Of a stretch of 64,000 nucleotides of DNA, positions 17,312-26,288 are shown piece after piece. Source of the stretch: Thiosocius sp942490985 (GTDB taxonomy: Bacteria > Pseudomonadota > Gammaproteobacteria > Chromatiales > Chromatiaceae). The notes under the pieces were generated by a model, which saw only the letters and a program-made list of their open reading frames with translations, made no database searches and was not told the origin of the DNA. The stretch covers positions 372,001 to 436,000 of the forward strand of contig CALNYW010000001.1 in the NCBI GenBank assembly GCA_942490985.1, in the 5' to 3' direction. Position 1 is the stretch's first letter; the number at the start of each line of letters is the position of its first letter. The translations under genes were made by a program, and so were the position numbers.

Positions 17312-18835
17312 ATGGCCCTGTATGCCTTCGACGGCACCTGGAACGATTCGAGTGCGCCCGATGCCGAGCGCGATACCAGCAAGGACACCAATGTGCATCG
17401 CTTCCGTGCGCTGTACGACGGTGAGGTGTTCTACGAGAGCGGGGTCGGTACGCGTTACGGGCTCATTGGAAAGCTGATCGGTGGTGCGACCGGTGCCGGC
17501 GGGCCACGGCGCATCGAAGAACAGTTCGAGCGGCTGGAACAAAGCTTCGCGGCCGGCGACACAACCGTCGATGTCATCGGCTACAGCCGCGGGGCGGCAA
17601 TCGCCCGGATGTTTGTGCAGCGGATTGCGCAAGACTTCAGGCGCCTGCGCGATACGCAGGGCCAGCGATTGGCGGGGCCGCCGCCAGTAAGGTTCCTCGG
17701 GTTGTTCGACACCGTGGCGTCATTCGGCATCCCGTGGAACGATGACGACGACAGTTTTGCCGCCGACATACCATCGTGGGTCGAACATACCTTTCATGCC
17801 ATGGCGCTGGACGAGACCCGCGAGACATTTGGTATCGAGCGCTGCCTCGGCAACCGCGACTGCATCACCGAGGTCTGGTTCCGCGGCGGTCACGGCGACA
17901 TAGGCGGCAACGCGACCTATGTCGATCACTTGGGTGAAAGGGCCAATCGCGAACGTTCAAACATTCCGCTGAACTGGATGTTGGCCAAAGCACGAGCCTG
18001 CGGTCTGCCGGTGCCGGACTCGGTCGACGCCGCAGACGGGCCCGTCCGCGATGATGGCGCGCCGGTCACGGCACAGGATGAACCCATCCGCATCGGCAAT
18101 GCCGGCACCCTGTCACGCCGGATACATATCGGCGACCTGGTCCACCACAGTGTCGAGCGCACGGAGTTGACCCGCGGCATCGATGGACGCCTGCTGAGGC
18201 GTATAGCCGTACTGACGCGGATTGAAGATGCGGCGCTCGAAGTCCGCGACGAGGCGTTGGACTGGATCCCGCCCGAGGGGACGGCCCGGTTGCCCGACAA
18301 TGAACCACTGGCGAATGCGCCGCCGTCGTTGGTCCAACTCAGCCTGCGGCGGTATCCGTTCGATGTACTGCCAGCCAGGACCTGGTCTGCCTGGCTGGGA
18401 CTTTGGGACCTGCAAGACGATCCGATCGCGGTCGGTCGCGAGGACGAGTTCTGGGCACCGGGCCCTGCCGACCGCGCCCTCGCCTGGGATCTCCTGGTCG
18501 AGATGCAGACCCGCGTTTTGCTGCAGTCGCTGGCCGACGACGAGGGTGACGATCTGGCGGCGCTGAAAAGTATCTACGATCTGTTCGGGCATGCCAGGGC
18601 GTTCATGCACCGCCACGGGGTCGACAGCGCCAACACCAGCGCCCTGATCACCGCCTTTCTGAACCATCACGTGCGGCCGTTTACGGCACGTTGGCACCGG
18701 CAATCCCTGGCGCAGGACTGGGGCGGGCGGCGAGGTGAGATCGATGATGAGTTCCGCGCGGCGTTGAAGGCGCTGCAGCCACGCCTCGAGAGGCTGGCCG
18801 GTGCGTTATCGCAGTTGGCCGACGCCCGGCTGTAA
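17312..18835 (+). CDS. DUF2235 alpha/beta hydrolase (Tle-like lipase)
   Basis: This 507-residue protein has the DUF2235 hallmarks: an N-terminal YAFDGTWND motif and a nucleophile elbow GYSRGA with Ser92. DUF2235 includes type VI secretion phospholipases (Tle1 type) as well as housekeeping hydrolases. Asp and His candidates follow in FLGLFDTVASFG and RGGHGDIGG. There is no signal peptide. It is the only + strand gene among the TIR genes and is divergent from the peptidoglycan-hydrolase-like gene. One plausible reading is a pair of envelope-attacking enzymes (wall and lipid). It converges on the TIR-TIR-SLOG gene with a 29-base gap. No type VI secretion genes are in the window. Confidence 0.8.
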   Translation: MALYAFDGTWNDSSAPDAERDTSKDTNVHRFRALYDGEVFYESGVGTRYGLIGKLIGGATGAGGPRRIEEQFERLEQSFAAGDTTVDVIGYSRGAAIARMFVQRIAQDFRRLRDTQGQRLAGPPPVRFLGLFDTVASFGIPWNDDDDSFAADIPSWVEHTFHAMALDETRETFGIERCLGNRDCITEVWFRGGHGDIGGNATYVDHLGERANRERSNIPLNWMLAKARACGLPVPDSVDAADGPVRDDGAPVTAQDEPIRIGNAGTLSRRIHIGDLVHHSVERTELTRGIDGRLLRRIAVLTRIEDAALEVRDEALDWIPPEGTARLPDNEPLANAPPSLVQLSLRRYPFDVLPARTWSAWLGLWDLQDDPIAVGREDEFWAPGPADRALAWDLLVEMQTRVLLQSLADDEGDDLAALKSIYDLFGHARAFMHRHGVDSANTSALITAFLNHHVRPFTARWHRQSLAQDWGGRRGEIDDEFRAALKALQPRLERLAGALSQLADARL

Positions 18836-18864
18836 GCCGGCGTGCAACAGGCGCGACACCGCAG

Positions 18865-21129
18865 TCAACGTGACGGTGCGGCCGCGTCTGTGTGAACCGT
18901 GCACAGCCCCTGTTCGACCAGGCGGGCAATTTCATAGAAATCCTGCGCGCGATAAAGCGCCAGGTTGTCTACGTCCGATAGCCCGTTGTCCGGGATCGCC
19001 TGCGGGTTCAATGGATCGATGTAGGCCCAAAGCGCATCGAGCAGGGCCTCTGGGGACCGCGCCGCCGATTGTGCGGCGAGGTCTTCGCCGAGTCGCTGCA
19101 TCACGCCGGGATTCTCCGCATGCTGGAGGAAGTAGTCGAACGTCAGTTCCGGCGGCCGATGATCCGGCGGGTCCGACAGCCAGTCTGCAATTTTCCCCGC
19201 CGCACCGCGCGTCGCGCCGACGATGTAGCTTGGCTTGCCGGCCTCGAAGGCGCAAAGCATCTCCTCCCAGACACCCGGGATCACGCCGGCAAAGCCGTGG
19301 AGCCTCCCGCCGATGAAAAGATGGGCCAACGCCCGAAACGCGAAGCCGTTTCGTTCGGGTGTGTCGCAGGCAATCCGGGCACAGGCTTTGCGGCGCATTG
19401 CGCTCAGACACAGGGCCGTCTGCAGGTGTTGTTCGCGGCTGATGTCGCCCTTCTGCCAGGTGGGCTGGTCGATCGGATTGGTGATTCCGGCCTCGACCTG
19501 GCCGACACGGATAAACGAACAGGTGTTGATCCATTGTGCCTCTTGTTCGACGCCGATTCGGGTCGAGAACGGCCAGGCGCTCAGATTGAACAGACGCGGT
19601 TGGAACAGATCCGGGCCCAGCAGCCGTTCTGTGGCGTCTGCGCCGCGCGTGTGGCGTTCGGCCAACAGATCGTCGAGGAAGGCCCGGGTGAAATTGACCG
19701 GCGTCTGCCAGGCCGGCTCAGGCTGCTCCCAAGCCGGCAGTGCACCCCCGTAAAGCAGCGAAATGCCGCGTCTGAAGAGTGGGCGCAGGATCGCACGCAG
19801 GAGTTCGAGCATATGATCGTCGCCGATGCCGGCGGGCAGGATGTCGGATGCGCCGGACACCGAGATTGCCAGGACCTCGCCGACCAGGCCCCGACGCGTC
19901 CCGGTAGCCGGGTCGTCGCATCGGCTCTCGGCTTGTCGGTCAGCGCCAAAGGCGAGGAAGTCGACCTGGTTGTAGATCGAACGCAGCCCCTCTCGTTCGA
20001 CGTGCGACAGGCCGTGTCCGGGGTGGTGGATGATGGTGCCCCGGCTGGCACGGTCACCGATCTGCGCTTTACTGAACAGGTGCTCGATCATTACCGGGTC
20101 TGGCGGTCGATTGATCAGCAGGTGCACGGTCGCCGAATCGGCGGGTTGCGCTTTGGCGGCGTCCATCGCCAGCAGCCGGTAGAAACTAGAAAACAGTATC
20201 TCGCGCAACATGGTGACAACCGCAGTCCGCGCCGCCCCCGGTCGCCATTGCAGACACGAGGCGTGACCCAGTTCCGGAATGGTGCGCGCGGTCTTGTTGC
20301 CCTTGAAACTGGTCACCACCACCGCCGGCATCGCTGAGAACTGCAGCACCTGCTCGCTGATCTTGTGTGTCAGGTGAGGTTCGAGGAAATCGCGGATCTC
20401 TTTGCGACACCAAGGCCGGTCGGCATAGTGGTCGCCCTGGATGACCAGCAGCCCGGCGGACTCTTTCTGCAACGCATCGGCGATGACCTCGCCGAAGTCA
20501 TGGCCATAGCTGATGTCGTTCTCGTCGTAGAACGTGTGGCACTGGGTCTCGGTCTGGATAAAGTCTTTGATTTCCTTCGGGACCTCGGTGCCGTCGGCCT
20601 TGGCGTGACTCAGGAACAGCTTGATCGGCCCGGAGACGGGGCCGACCACCGCGTCGCGCAGGCGCAGGCTCATCGCTTCGGTCAGTTTCGCCAGAAGGTG
20701 ATCGTGATCATTGGTATCGGCGAGATCCATGTGCCGGATGAAGTTCAAACGCCGCACCCCTGGCGGCATCTGATAAGCAGTCGGATGCAGTCCTACCGGC
20801 AATAGGTGGTAGGCGGCCTGTCCCGTCTTCTGCGGCGCGTCGAGCCGGCTCGCCAGTTCCTCGATGTAACGGCGCCAGGGCAGGGACGCCACCATGTGAG
20901 GTTCGAGCAGCGGGATGACGAAATTGAGGGCGCAGCCCGCATCGTCGATCGGTGGGCTCTGCCCCGGGCCTTCGCTCCAGCAGCGAAAATACACCGGAAT
21001 GCCTTCACCGGTCGGGAGCCGGAACCAGTGATACATATGCCGCGCCAGCGACAGGCCGCCGTCGAAGTCCGCGTGCCAGAGTATGTAGATTCTCACCGGC
21101 GTTTTGACGGGCATCAGCGGTTCCTTCAA
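18865..21129 (-). CDS. TIR-TIR-SLOG fusion protein
   Basis: This 754-residue soluble protein has three parts. Residues 12-150 form a divergent TIR-like domain (IYILWHADFDGGLSLARHM). Residues 168-310 form a more typical TIR domain (IKLFLSHAKADG, then TFYDENDISYGHDF), with Glu244 in RPWCRKEIRDFL at the NADase position. Residues about 418-652 look like a SLOG (LOG-like Rossmann) domain of the TRPM/LSDAT type: VSGASD, ISLLYGGAL, then FIGGRLHGFAGVIPGVWEE. In Thoeris defence a TIR enzyme makes an NAD-derived signal that a SLOG domain binds; here both activities may sit in one chain. The start may be the ATG at 21129 or 21114. The fusion and its Glu are seen in the sequence; the function is inferred. 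Confidence 0.78.
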   Translation of the reverse strand: MKEPLMPVKTPVRIYILWHADFDGGLSLARHMYHWFRLPTGEGIPVYFRCWSEGPGQSPPIDDAGCALNFVIPLLEPHMVASLPWRRYIEELASRLDAPQKTGQAAYHLLPVGLHPTAYQMPPGVRRLNFIRHMDLADTNDHDHLLAKLTEAMSLRLRDAVVGPVSGPIKLFLSHAKADGTEVPKEIKDFIQTETQCHTFYDENDISYGHDFGEVIADALQKESAGLLVIQGDHYADRPWCRKEIRDFLEPHLTHKISEQVLQFSAMPAVVVTSFKGNKTARTIPELGHASCLQWRPGAARTAVVTMLREILFSSFYRLLAMDAAKAQPADSATVHLLINRPPDPVMIEHLFSKAQIGDRASRGTIIHHPGHGLSHVEREGLRSIYNQVDFLAFGADRQAESRCDDPATGTRRGLVGEVLAISVSGASDILPAGIGDDHMLELLRAILRPLFRRGISLLYGGALPAWEQPEPAWQTPVNFTRAFLDDLLAERHTRGADATERLLGPDLFQPRLFNLSAWPFSTRIGVEQEAQWINTCSFIRVGQVEAGITNPIDQPTWQKGDISREQHLQTALCLSAMRRKACARIACDTPERNGFAFRALAHLFIGGRLHGFAGVIPGVWEEMLCAFEAGKPSYIVGATRGAAGKIADWLSDPPDHRPPELTFDYFLQHAENPGVMQRLGEDLAAQSAARSPEALLDALWAYIDPLNPQAIPDNGLSDVDNLALYRAQDFYEIARLVEQGLCTVHTDAAAPSR

Positions 21130-21509
21130 TGGTTATCGTCGTGTCGTTGTTCGTTCTGGTCCAAGCTGAGAGACCACAGCGCCTTTGCCGGGATATTTCT
21201 CGACGGACCTTCGCGGGTCGTTTGCGCCGCCAACGCATCGTCAGGGACCGATCGGCAACCTCGTCGATCACCTCAAAGCTTAGTTTATCTCGCCGGCTCC
21301 TCGACAGCCTGTGGAATCGACGATCGACAACGCGGCGGCCCTGGGATACGGAACCACCAACCGCAGGCGGGGTTATCCTCCGTGACATTGGATGCAGCCA
21401 TCGCACCGCTCAGGAAGTCGAGCGGACTTCTTCGCGGCCGCCGGGGTGTGGTAGAGAAGGTTTCCGGGCGCTGGTAGGCACCGACGTTGGATAGAGAGGA
21501 AAGCCTTAC
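21130..21509. other. 380-base gap between divergent TIR-SLOG and GDPD genes
   Basis: This stretch must carry promoters for both divergent genes. Open frames across it lack family features. A small inverted repeat GAAGTC-GAGCG-GACTTC is at 21414-21430. No clear sigma-70 boxes stand out. Confidence 0.4.
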
Positions 21510-22172
21510 ATGTTGCTCATCAGCCACCGTGGCCTCCACATGGGTACCGCGTTTGCCGAAAATACCCTGGAGGCTTTTGAAAATGCGGTGAACTTCGGCG
21601 TCGACGGGATCGAGACGGATGTCCACCTGAGTTCGGATGGCAAGCTGGTGGTTTTCCATGACCGCTTGACCCCGGACGACCAACCGGTCGAGCAGCTGAC
21701 GCACGCTCAGCTGATCCGGGCCTTAGGCTATGCGGTCCCGACGCTCGAAGACCTACTGGCCGCGTGGCCCGATCTCTTCTGGAATATCGAGATCAAGGCG
21801 CCCGCGGCCGCCGCGTCGACGTTCCGAGCGCTGGAAACCCTCCACAACAAGGACCGTTGCCTGGTGTCCTCGTTCAAGCACGACGTCATTGCAAGCTGGT
21901 CCCAGAAATCCGACGTCGCCTGCGGCCTGTTGTTCGCGCACCGCCCGAGGGCGCTCGGCTCGATCTTGCACGATTGGAAAGACGTCCCGACCATGCGAAC
22001 GCTGGTCTGGGATTTCGATATCTTGAATGGCGCGCTGCTCGACGAGGCCTCCAAGCGGGGATACTGCAACTACAGCTACGGCGCAGTGTCGGTTGACGAG
22101 CATCGGCTTTGCCGTACCTGGTCGCTTGAGGGGCTCATAACGGACTACCCTGATCGATATTCCAGGGGCTGA
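21510..22172 (+). CDS. Glycerophosphodiester phosphodiesterase family protein
   Basis: This 220-residue GDPD-family protein hydrolyses glycerophosphodiesters to glycerol-3-phosphate and an alcohol. The catalytic signature SHRGLHMGTAFAENTLEAF, then DGIETDVHLSSDGKLVVFHD, contains the two catalytic His and the metal-binding Glu and Asp. The C-terminal GLITDYPDR motif is typical. There is no signal peptide, so it should be cytoplasmic. The ATG at 21510 follows GAGAGGAAA. Its position beside a Tle-like lipase and a TIR-SLOG gene may be chance, or it could recycle deacylated lipid products. Confidence 0.92.
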   Translation: MLLISHRGLHMGTAFAENTLEAFENAVNFGVDGIETDVHLSSDGKLVVFHDRLTPDDQPVEQLTHAQLIRALGYAVPTLEDLLAAWPDLFWNIEIKAPAAAASTFRALETLHNKDRCLVSSFKHDVIASWSQKSDVACGLLFAHRPRALGSILHDWKDVPTMRTLVWDFDILNGALLDEASKRGYCNYSYGAVSVDEHRLCRTWSLEGLITDYPDRYSRG

Positions 22173-22209
22173 TCGGTCGACGATTTACACCCCCCAATGG
22201 AGCGTGAGC

Positions 22210-22482
22210 ATGCGACTGTTGAGACTCGACGAATGCCAGGCGCACCTCAGGACGCGGCTCGAGACAATGGACGGTGGAGAGTGCATCCACATCCGGCATC
22301 TCGGGCTCGACCTCGATTACGTCAAAGCGATAATGATCAAGATGCTCGAGGAAGCCACGGCCAGGGATATTTGTTTTGAGCTTTTGGTCATCACTCCCGC
22401 TGCCGCAAGGCTTGATGAGTCCCCGCCGATCCCGCAGGAGCTTGATCAGAAAACAGAGAAGTCTGAGCGAGTGCTTTATTAA
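22210..22482 (+). CDS. Small hypothetical protein
   Basis: I do not recognise this 90-residue protein. It has a Leu-rich N-terminal helix, a central IHIRHLGLDLDYVKAIMIKML stretch, a short strand-like FELLVITP and a charged, Pro-rich end. The ATG at 22210 has GGAG eight bases upstream, which is why I favour it over the GTG at 22204. It begins 37 bases after the GDPD gene on the same strand and may be co-transcribed with it. Composition and ribosome site support a real gene. Confidence 0.55.
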   Translation: MRLLRLDECQAHLRTRLETMDGGECIHIRHLGLDLDYVKAIMIKMLEEATARDICFELLVITPAAARLDESPPIPQELDQKTEKSERVLY

Positions 22483-22617
22483 TGGGGAGGCGGCGACCCG
22501 GGTATCACCCCCAGCCACCGCGCTGAGCGATCTCGGCTGCGGTGTGGAGAAATTTTGGACCTTTGCTCAGGTTTTGCGGATGAGTAAGTACGGATTGGCG
22601 ATCTCGGGGCTCGAGAG

Positions 22618-23775
22618 TCAATTCGCGTCTGGCCTCTGTTCATCGCTGTCGGCATAGCCGCTGAGCTCCAGATAGCCGACGCCGCGGTGTGAACCGCTGA
22701 CGTCGACTGCCCCTTCCCAGTACGCTACCGCCGTCTCCATCGCCTGATCGTCGAATGCTGCTTCAATGCGCAGATCAATATCGTCGGCCGGCACCGCAAG
22801 TCGCCACGCCACCGGATACGAGATACCGTTTGCGGCTTGCCAATAGCGGGTGGGGGCAAGGTCGACGTCTTCGATTGATAGCGCTTTGTAGCTACCGTCT
22901 GCATCGACTAACACCCCTTTGCTGAAACGCTGCGCCTCGCCATCCTGGCCGCGCATCTGGTAGAACATCAGGTCTCGATTGTCTTCGAGTTGCAGCGCGA
23001 ACCAATCCCAGCCGGCCTGATCATCGGCAAGTGCAGAGCTCGACCACTCACGATCGAACCAACTGTCTCCCTGGACAGCAAACCGCTCGCCGTCGATTGA
23101 AATCTCTCCACGGGTCGGTAGACGCGTGAAGGAGTAGTAAAACGAAGCGTTGCCAGGCGCGGCACCTTTTTGCGAAAGCCCACGATCGCCTTGCAGAACC
23201 ATCGGCTTATTGCCCGATTCCAACGTGAGCTGCAGCGCGAAAGCATCGGTGGATGCGGCCAGCGTGATTGGCCATGTGGCGCTCGCTTGACCGCTTATCG
23301 ACCATGGGCCTAACCAAACCCGAAGCGGGTCGGCGACCGCCCCGGCAAGCCCGGCGGCCGCGCGGCTGAAACGTTCGCCCTGGTAGTGTTGACCTTGCGC
23401 GACATCACTGAGGGCGAGATGGCCCATGTACATCTGCGTGGCACGCCAGGGTGAATCAGCGGCGGGTTGGCGGTCGTTGAGGCCGACGCGAAACAGCGTG
23501 AGTTGATAGCCGAAGCGCCGCCCATCCTCGGCGAATAGATTGCCAGTGAAATACCACCATTCAGTGGCAAACTCCGGATGCGGTCCATGATCGGCTGGGA
23601 ATTCAAAAACCCTTGGCGTCAGCGCCCGCGCAAAACCCGCAGCCGGCGTGCCGCCCATCCCCTCCAAAAGGGTGCTGCTGTTGGCGGATCCATCGGTGCC
23701 TCGCTCGGAGACGTCACCGTCGCAACCGAGTAGGAACACGACCAGCAAGCTGATTAGCGGAAGTGCCCGATGCAT
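22618..23775 (-). CDS. AttH-like lipocalin-domain lipoprotein of an ABC transporter
   Basis: This 385-residue lipoprotein has a signal peptide ending in the lipobox LLGC (Cys18) and a carotenoid 1,2-hydratase/AttH-type lipocalin-like body. Family features include the ATEWWYFTGNL motif, the GDSWFDREWSSS motif and the WDWFALQLEDN motif. Such proteins are found beside FtsX-type ABC permeases. It is the last gene of an operon with the permease (2-base gap) and ATPase upstream. It probably acts in the periplasm with the transporter on a lipid or lipoprotein substrate, which is not known. Confidence 0.88.
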   Translation of the reverse strand: MHRALPLISLLVVFLLGCDGDVSERGTDGSANSSTLLEGMGGTPAAGFARALTPRVFEFPADHGPHPEFATEWWYFTGNLFAEDGRRFGYQLTLFRVGLNDRQPAADSPWRATQMYMGHLALSDVAQGQHYQGERFSRAAAGLAGAVADPLRVWLGPWSISGQASATWPITLAASTDAFALQLTLESGNKPMVLQGDRGLSQKGAAPGNASFYYSFTRLPTRGEISIDGERFAVQGDSWFDREWSSSALADDQAGWDWFALQLEDNRDLMFYQMRGQDGEAQRFSKGVLVDADGSYKALSIEDVDLAPTRYWQAANGISYPVAWRLAVPADDIDLRIEAAFDDQAMETAVAYWEGAVDVSGSHRGVGYLELSGYADSDEQRPDAN

Positions 23776-23777
23776 GG

Positions 23778-26276
23778 TCAGTCCTCCCGCAACTGGGGCG
23801 CGGGATTTTCGCGGGAGGCGCGCTGCGCGGGCAGCACGCTGGCCAGCAGCGCGGCGGCTATGCCGGTCACCAAGGCGATCAGGTAGGGATCACTGCCCAG
23901 CGACAGTGGCATGCTCCAGCCGAAGGCGCGGAGTTGTATCGCGGCCGTCAGTATCCACGCCATCGCGAGACCGACGGGGATCGCCAGCAGTGCTGCCACG
24001 AGGCCCAGTATCAATGACTCGAGCACGATCAGGAGCGATATCTGGATTCGGGTGAGACCGAGCGCTCGTAGTACGGCGTATTCTTTGCGCCTTTCGAGCT
24101 GCAGGGCCATCAGCGCACTGAATACACCAATGAACGCGACGATCAGCGACAGCCAACGAAGCACGTCTGTGATCCTGAAGGTCCGTTCAAAGATCCGCAT
24201 GGATTCCGCGTAGATTTCTCTGGCTGCCGTGTATGCCAGGTCGTCACGATCCTTGAAGTGGGTTGTTACCGCGTCGAGCAATGCCCCGGCGTCGCCGTGT
24301 CGGCTGAACAAAGCAATGGTGTCGAGCTGGTCATCGCGCCAAACCGACCGATAAGTCGCACCATCGATGAATGCCCGACCGTGTTCGCTGGCAAAGTCGC
24401 GAAATACCCCGCCGATGTCGAATGCCTGCGCGCCGTCGGGCGTGCTCAGACTGATACGATCGCCGGCCGCCAGGCCGAGTCGGTACGACAGGGGCTCGGA
24501 AATGATCACACCGCCGTTATTGAATGCACGCCAGGCCTCGCTCGATGACCCGCTTACAAACTCAAACCCGCTGCGCGACGCAGGCGCGAGTTCAGCGGCA
24601 ACGAGGGTCATTCGGCGGCCGCCGACGTCAATCCTTCGGTCGCGATAACTACTGTATGCGACAACCCCCGGGATCTGGGGAAGCTGAGCGACAACGTCGC
24701 TTGGCAACGGCGCATTGTCTTGAAAGGCATCCGCAGCGATATAGATATCGGCGGTAAGCAGGGCGTTCAGCCAATCGCTCACCGCACCGCGCATACTCTC
24801 AACCATGACCGCGACGCCGACGCTGGCGGCGATTGCGACCATCAATGCGGCACCAGCCGTGCCTAACCGGGAAAGATGGCGGTCGACATCACGCACTGCC
24901 ATTCGCACGACGCCGCGAAACGGGATTATCGCCAACAGACGATGGACCAGTTGTAGTGCCAGCGGCGTAAGCATGGCCGCGCCGATCAGCAACAGGAACA
25001 GGCCAACGAAACCGACGAAGACACCGCCCGGTAGCGACATGGCAATCAACAGTCCACCGCCGATCAGCAATAGGCCTATCCCCCCGATCCGCGGCAGTGC
25101 ACGTCGGACAGATGTTTCCAAGGCGGCACGGGACAGGGTGGTCAGAGGCGGTGTTTGTGCGGCTTGCCGGGCCGGTAACCAGGCGGCGAACAGCGTCCCG
25201 CCTATGCCCAACACCCACGCCTTCAGGAGCGTGGCCGGCTGCCAGGTCAGCGCGCCGGCCGCGACATCGTAGTACAGGGCGCTTATCGTGCCTGCAACGA
25301 TACGGGTAAGCCCTTGCCCCAGCCACGCGCCGAGCAATGTCCCGATGACAGTCCCGACGACGGCGATGATCAGCGCCTCGCGCATGACCAGCTGATGGAT
25401 TTCTTTCCGGGTAACGCCGATCGCCCGCAAGCGTCCGAGCAAGCGGCGACGTTGAACCATCGAGAAACTGATCGCGTTAAAAATGAGGAAGATACCAACC
25501 AGCAGGGCCAACAGACTCATAGCGGTCAGGTTGAGCTCGAATGCTGAGGATAGTCCCGCTGTGCTGGCCAACTGATCTGCCACGGCCACGAGCTGTTCAG
25601 CGGGTCCAAGGTGGGCGGCAATCGCGGCCGACTCGCCGTCGGCCAATCGCAGGTCGATGTGGCTCAGCTCGCCGAGCCAGCCAGTCAGGGCCTGCGCGGT
25701 AGCGATATCGACGACAATGATGTTGCGCGTTGCCAGGCTTGAGTCGTCGGTTATCAGTGTCGCTCGCAACCTGTATGGGCGGCCTTCGAAGGTGATCTCG
25801 AAAGACTCGCCAAGCTCAACGCCGATTCGTTCGGCCGCCGCCCGACTGAGGGTCGCAGCATTTGGGTCGGCGAGCCAGTCTCCCAGCGTGGTGCCGTCCT
25901 CGAAAACGCCGCTGAGCTGGGCGCGGAACCCCCCCTCGCTGAACGCATCCAGTCCTAGCAGGCGGAGCGGTTTGTCGATAGCCTCGGAGCGGATTTTTGC
26001 ATCGATGACCGGTGCCATTGCTGGCGCATTGGTCTGTAAAAAAAGTCTTCTGTAGGTGTCGTCGCTCAATCGCCCTGTGGTTGAGGTGATTCGGTGCGTC
26101 GCATCACCGCTGATCTGTTTGGCGGAAAGTGCGAAAGATGCCTTCGCGGCATCGTTGGCGAGGTCGACAGCCAGCACCACGGCGACGCCCATGGCGATGC
26201 CCACCAGCGCCAACAACAGCTGCCAGGGGTGGCGGGTTTGGTGACGCAGACCGGCACGCAGCAGGAGCGGTGTCAT
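23778..26276 (-). CDS. FtsX-like ABC transporter permease
   Basis: This 832-residue MacB/FtsX-type permease has two repeated halves. The first helix is WQLLLALVGIAMGVAVVLAV, then a periplasmic domain, then three-helix clusters around 260-370 and a second set near the C-terminus (LRALGLTRIQISLLIVLESLILG). FtsX-type permeases move lipids or lipoproteins or transmit force rather than import solutes. It begins 12 bases after the ATPase gene and ends 2 bases before the lipoprotein gene, forming an AttEFGH-like set. A paralogous system without a lipoprotein is at 48732-51903. Confidence 0.92.
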   Translation of the reverse strand: MTPLLLRAGLRHQTRHPWQLLLALVGIAMGVAVVLAVDLANDAAKASFALSAKQISGDATHRITSTTGRLSDDTYRRLFLQTNAPAMAPVIDAKIRSEAIDKPLRLLGLDAFSEGGFRAQLSGVFEDGTTLGDWLADPNAATLSRAAAERIGVELGESFEITFEGRPYRLRATLITDDSSLATRNIIVVDIATAQALTGWLGELSHIDLRLADGESAAIAAHLGPAEQLVAVADQLASTAGLSSAFELNLTAMSLLALLVGIFLIFNAISFSMVQRRRLLGRLRAIGVTRKEIHQLVMREALIIAVVGTVIGTLLGAWLGQGLTRIVAGTISALYYDVAAGALTWQPATLLKAWVLGIGGTLFAAWLPARQAAQTPPLTTLSRAALETSVRRALPRIGGIGLLLIGGGLLIAMSLPGGVFVGFVGLFLLLIGAAMLTPLALQLVHRLLAIIPFRGVVRMAVRDVDRHLSRLGTAGAALMVAIAASVGVAVMVESMRGAVSDWLNALLTADIYIAADAFQDNAPLPSDVVAQLPQIPGVVAYSSYRDRRIDVGGRRMTLVAAELAPASRSGFEFVSGSSSEAWRAFNNGGVIISEPLSYRLGLAAGDRISLSTPDGAQAFDIGGVFRDFASEHGRAFIDGATYRSVWRDDQLDTIALFSRHGDAGALLDAVTTHFKDRDDLAYTAAREIYAESMRIFERTFRITDVLRWLSLIVAFIGVFSALMALQLERRKEYAVLRALGLTRIQISLLIVLESLILGLVAALLAIPVGLAMAWILTAAIQLRAFGWSMPLSLGSDPYLIALVTGIAAALLASVLPAQRASRENPAPQLRED

Positions 26277-26288
26277 GGCTATCCGCGC

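Noticed and set aside
18836..18864. Terminator between the convergent DUF2235 and TIR-SLOG genes
   Set aside because: The 29-base gap has no stable stem or T-run.
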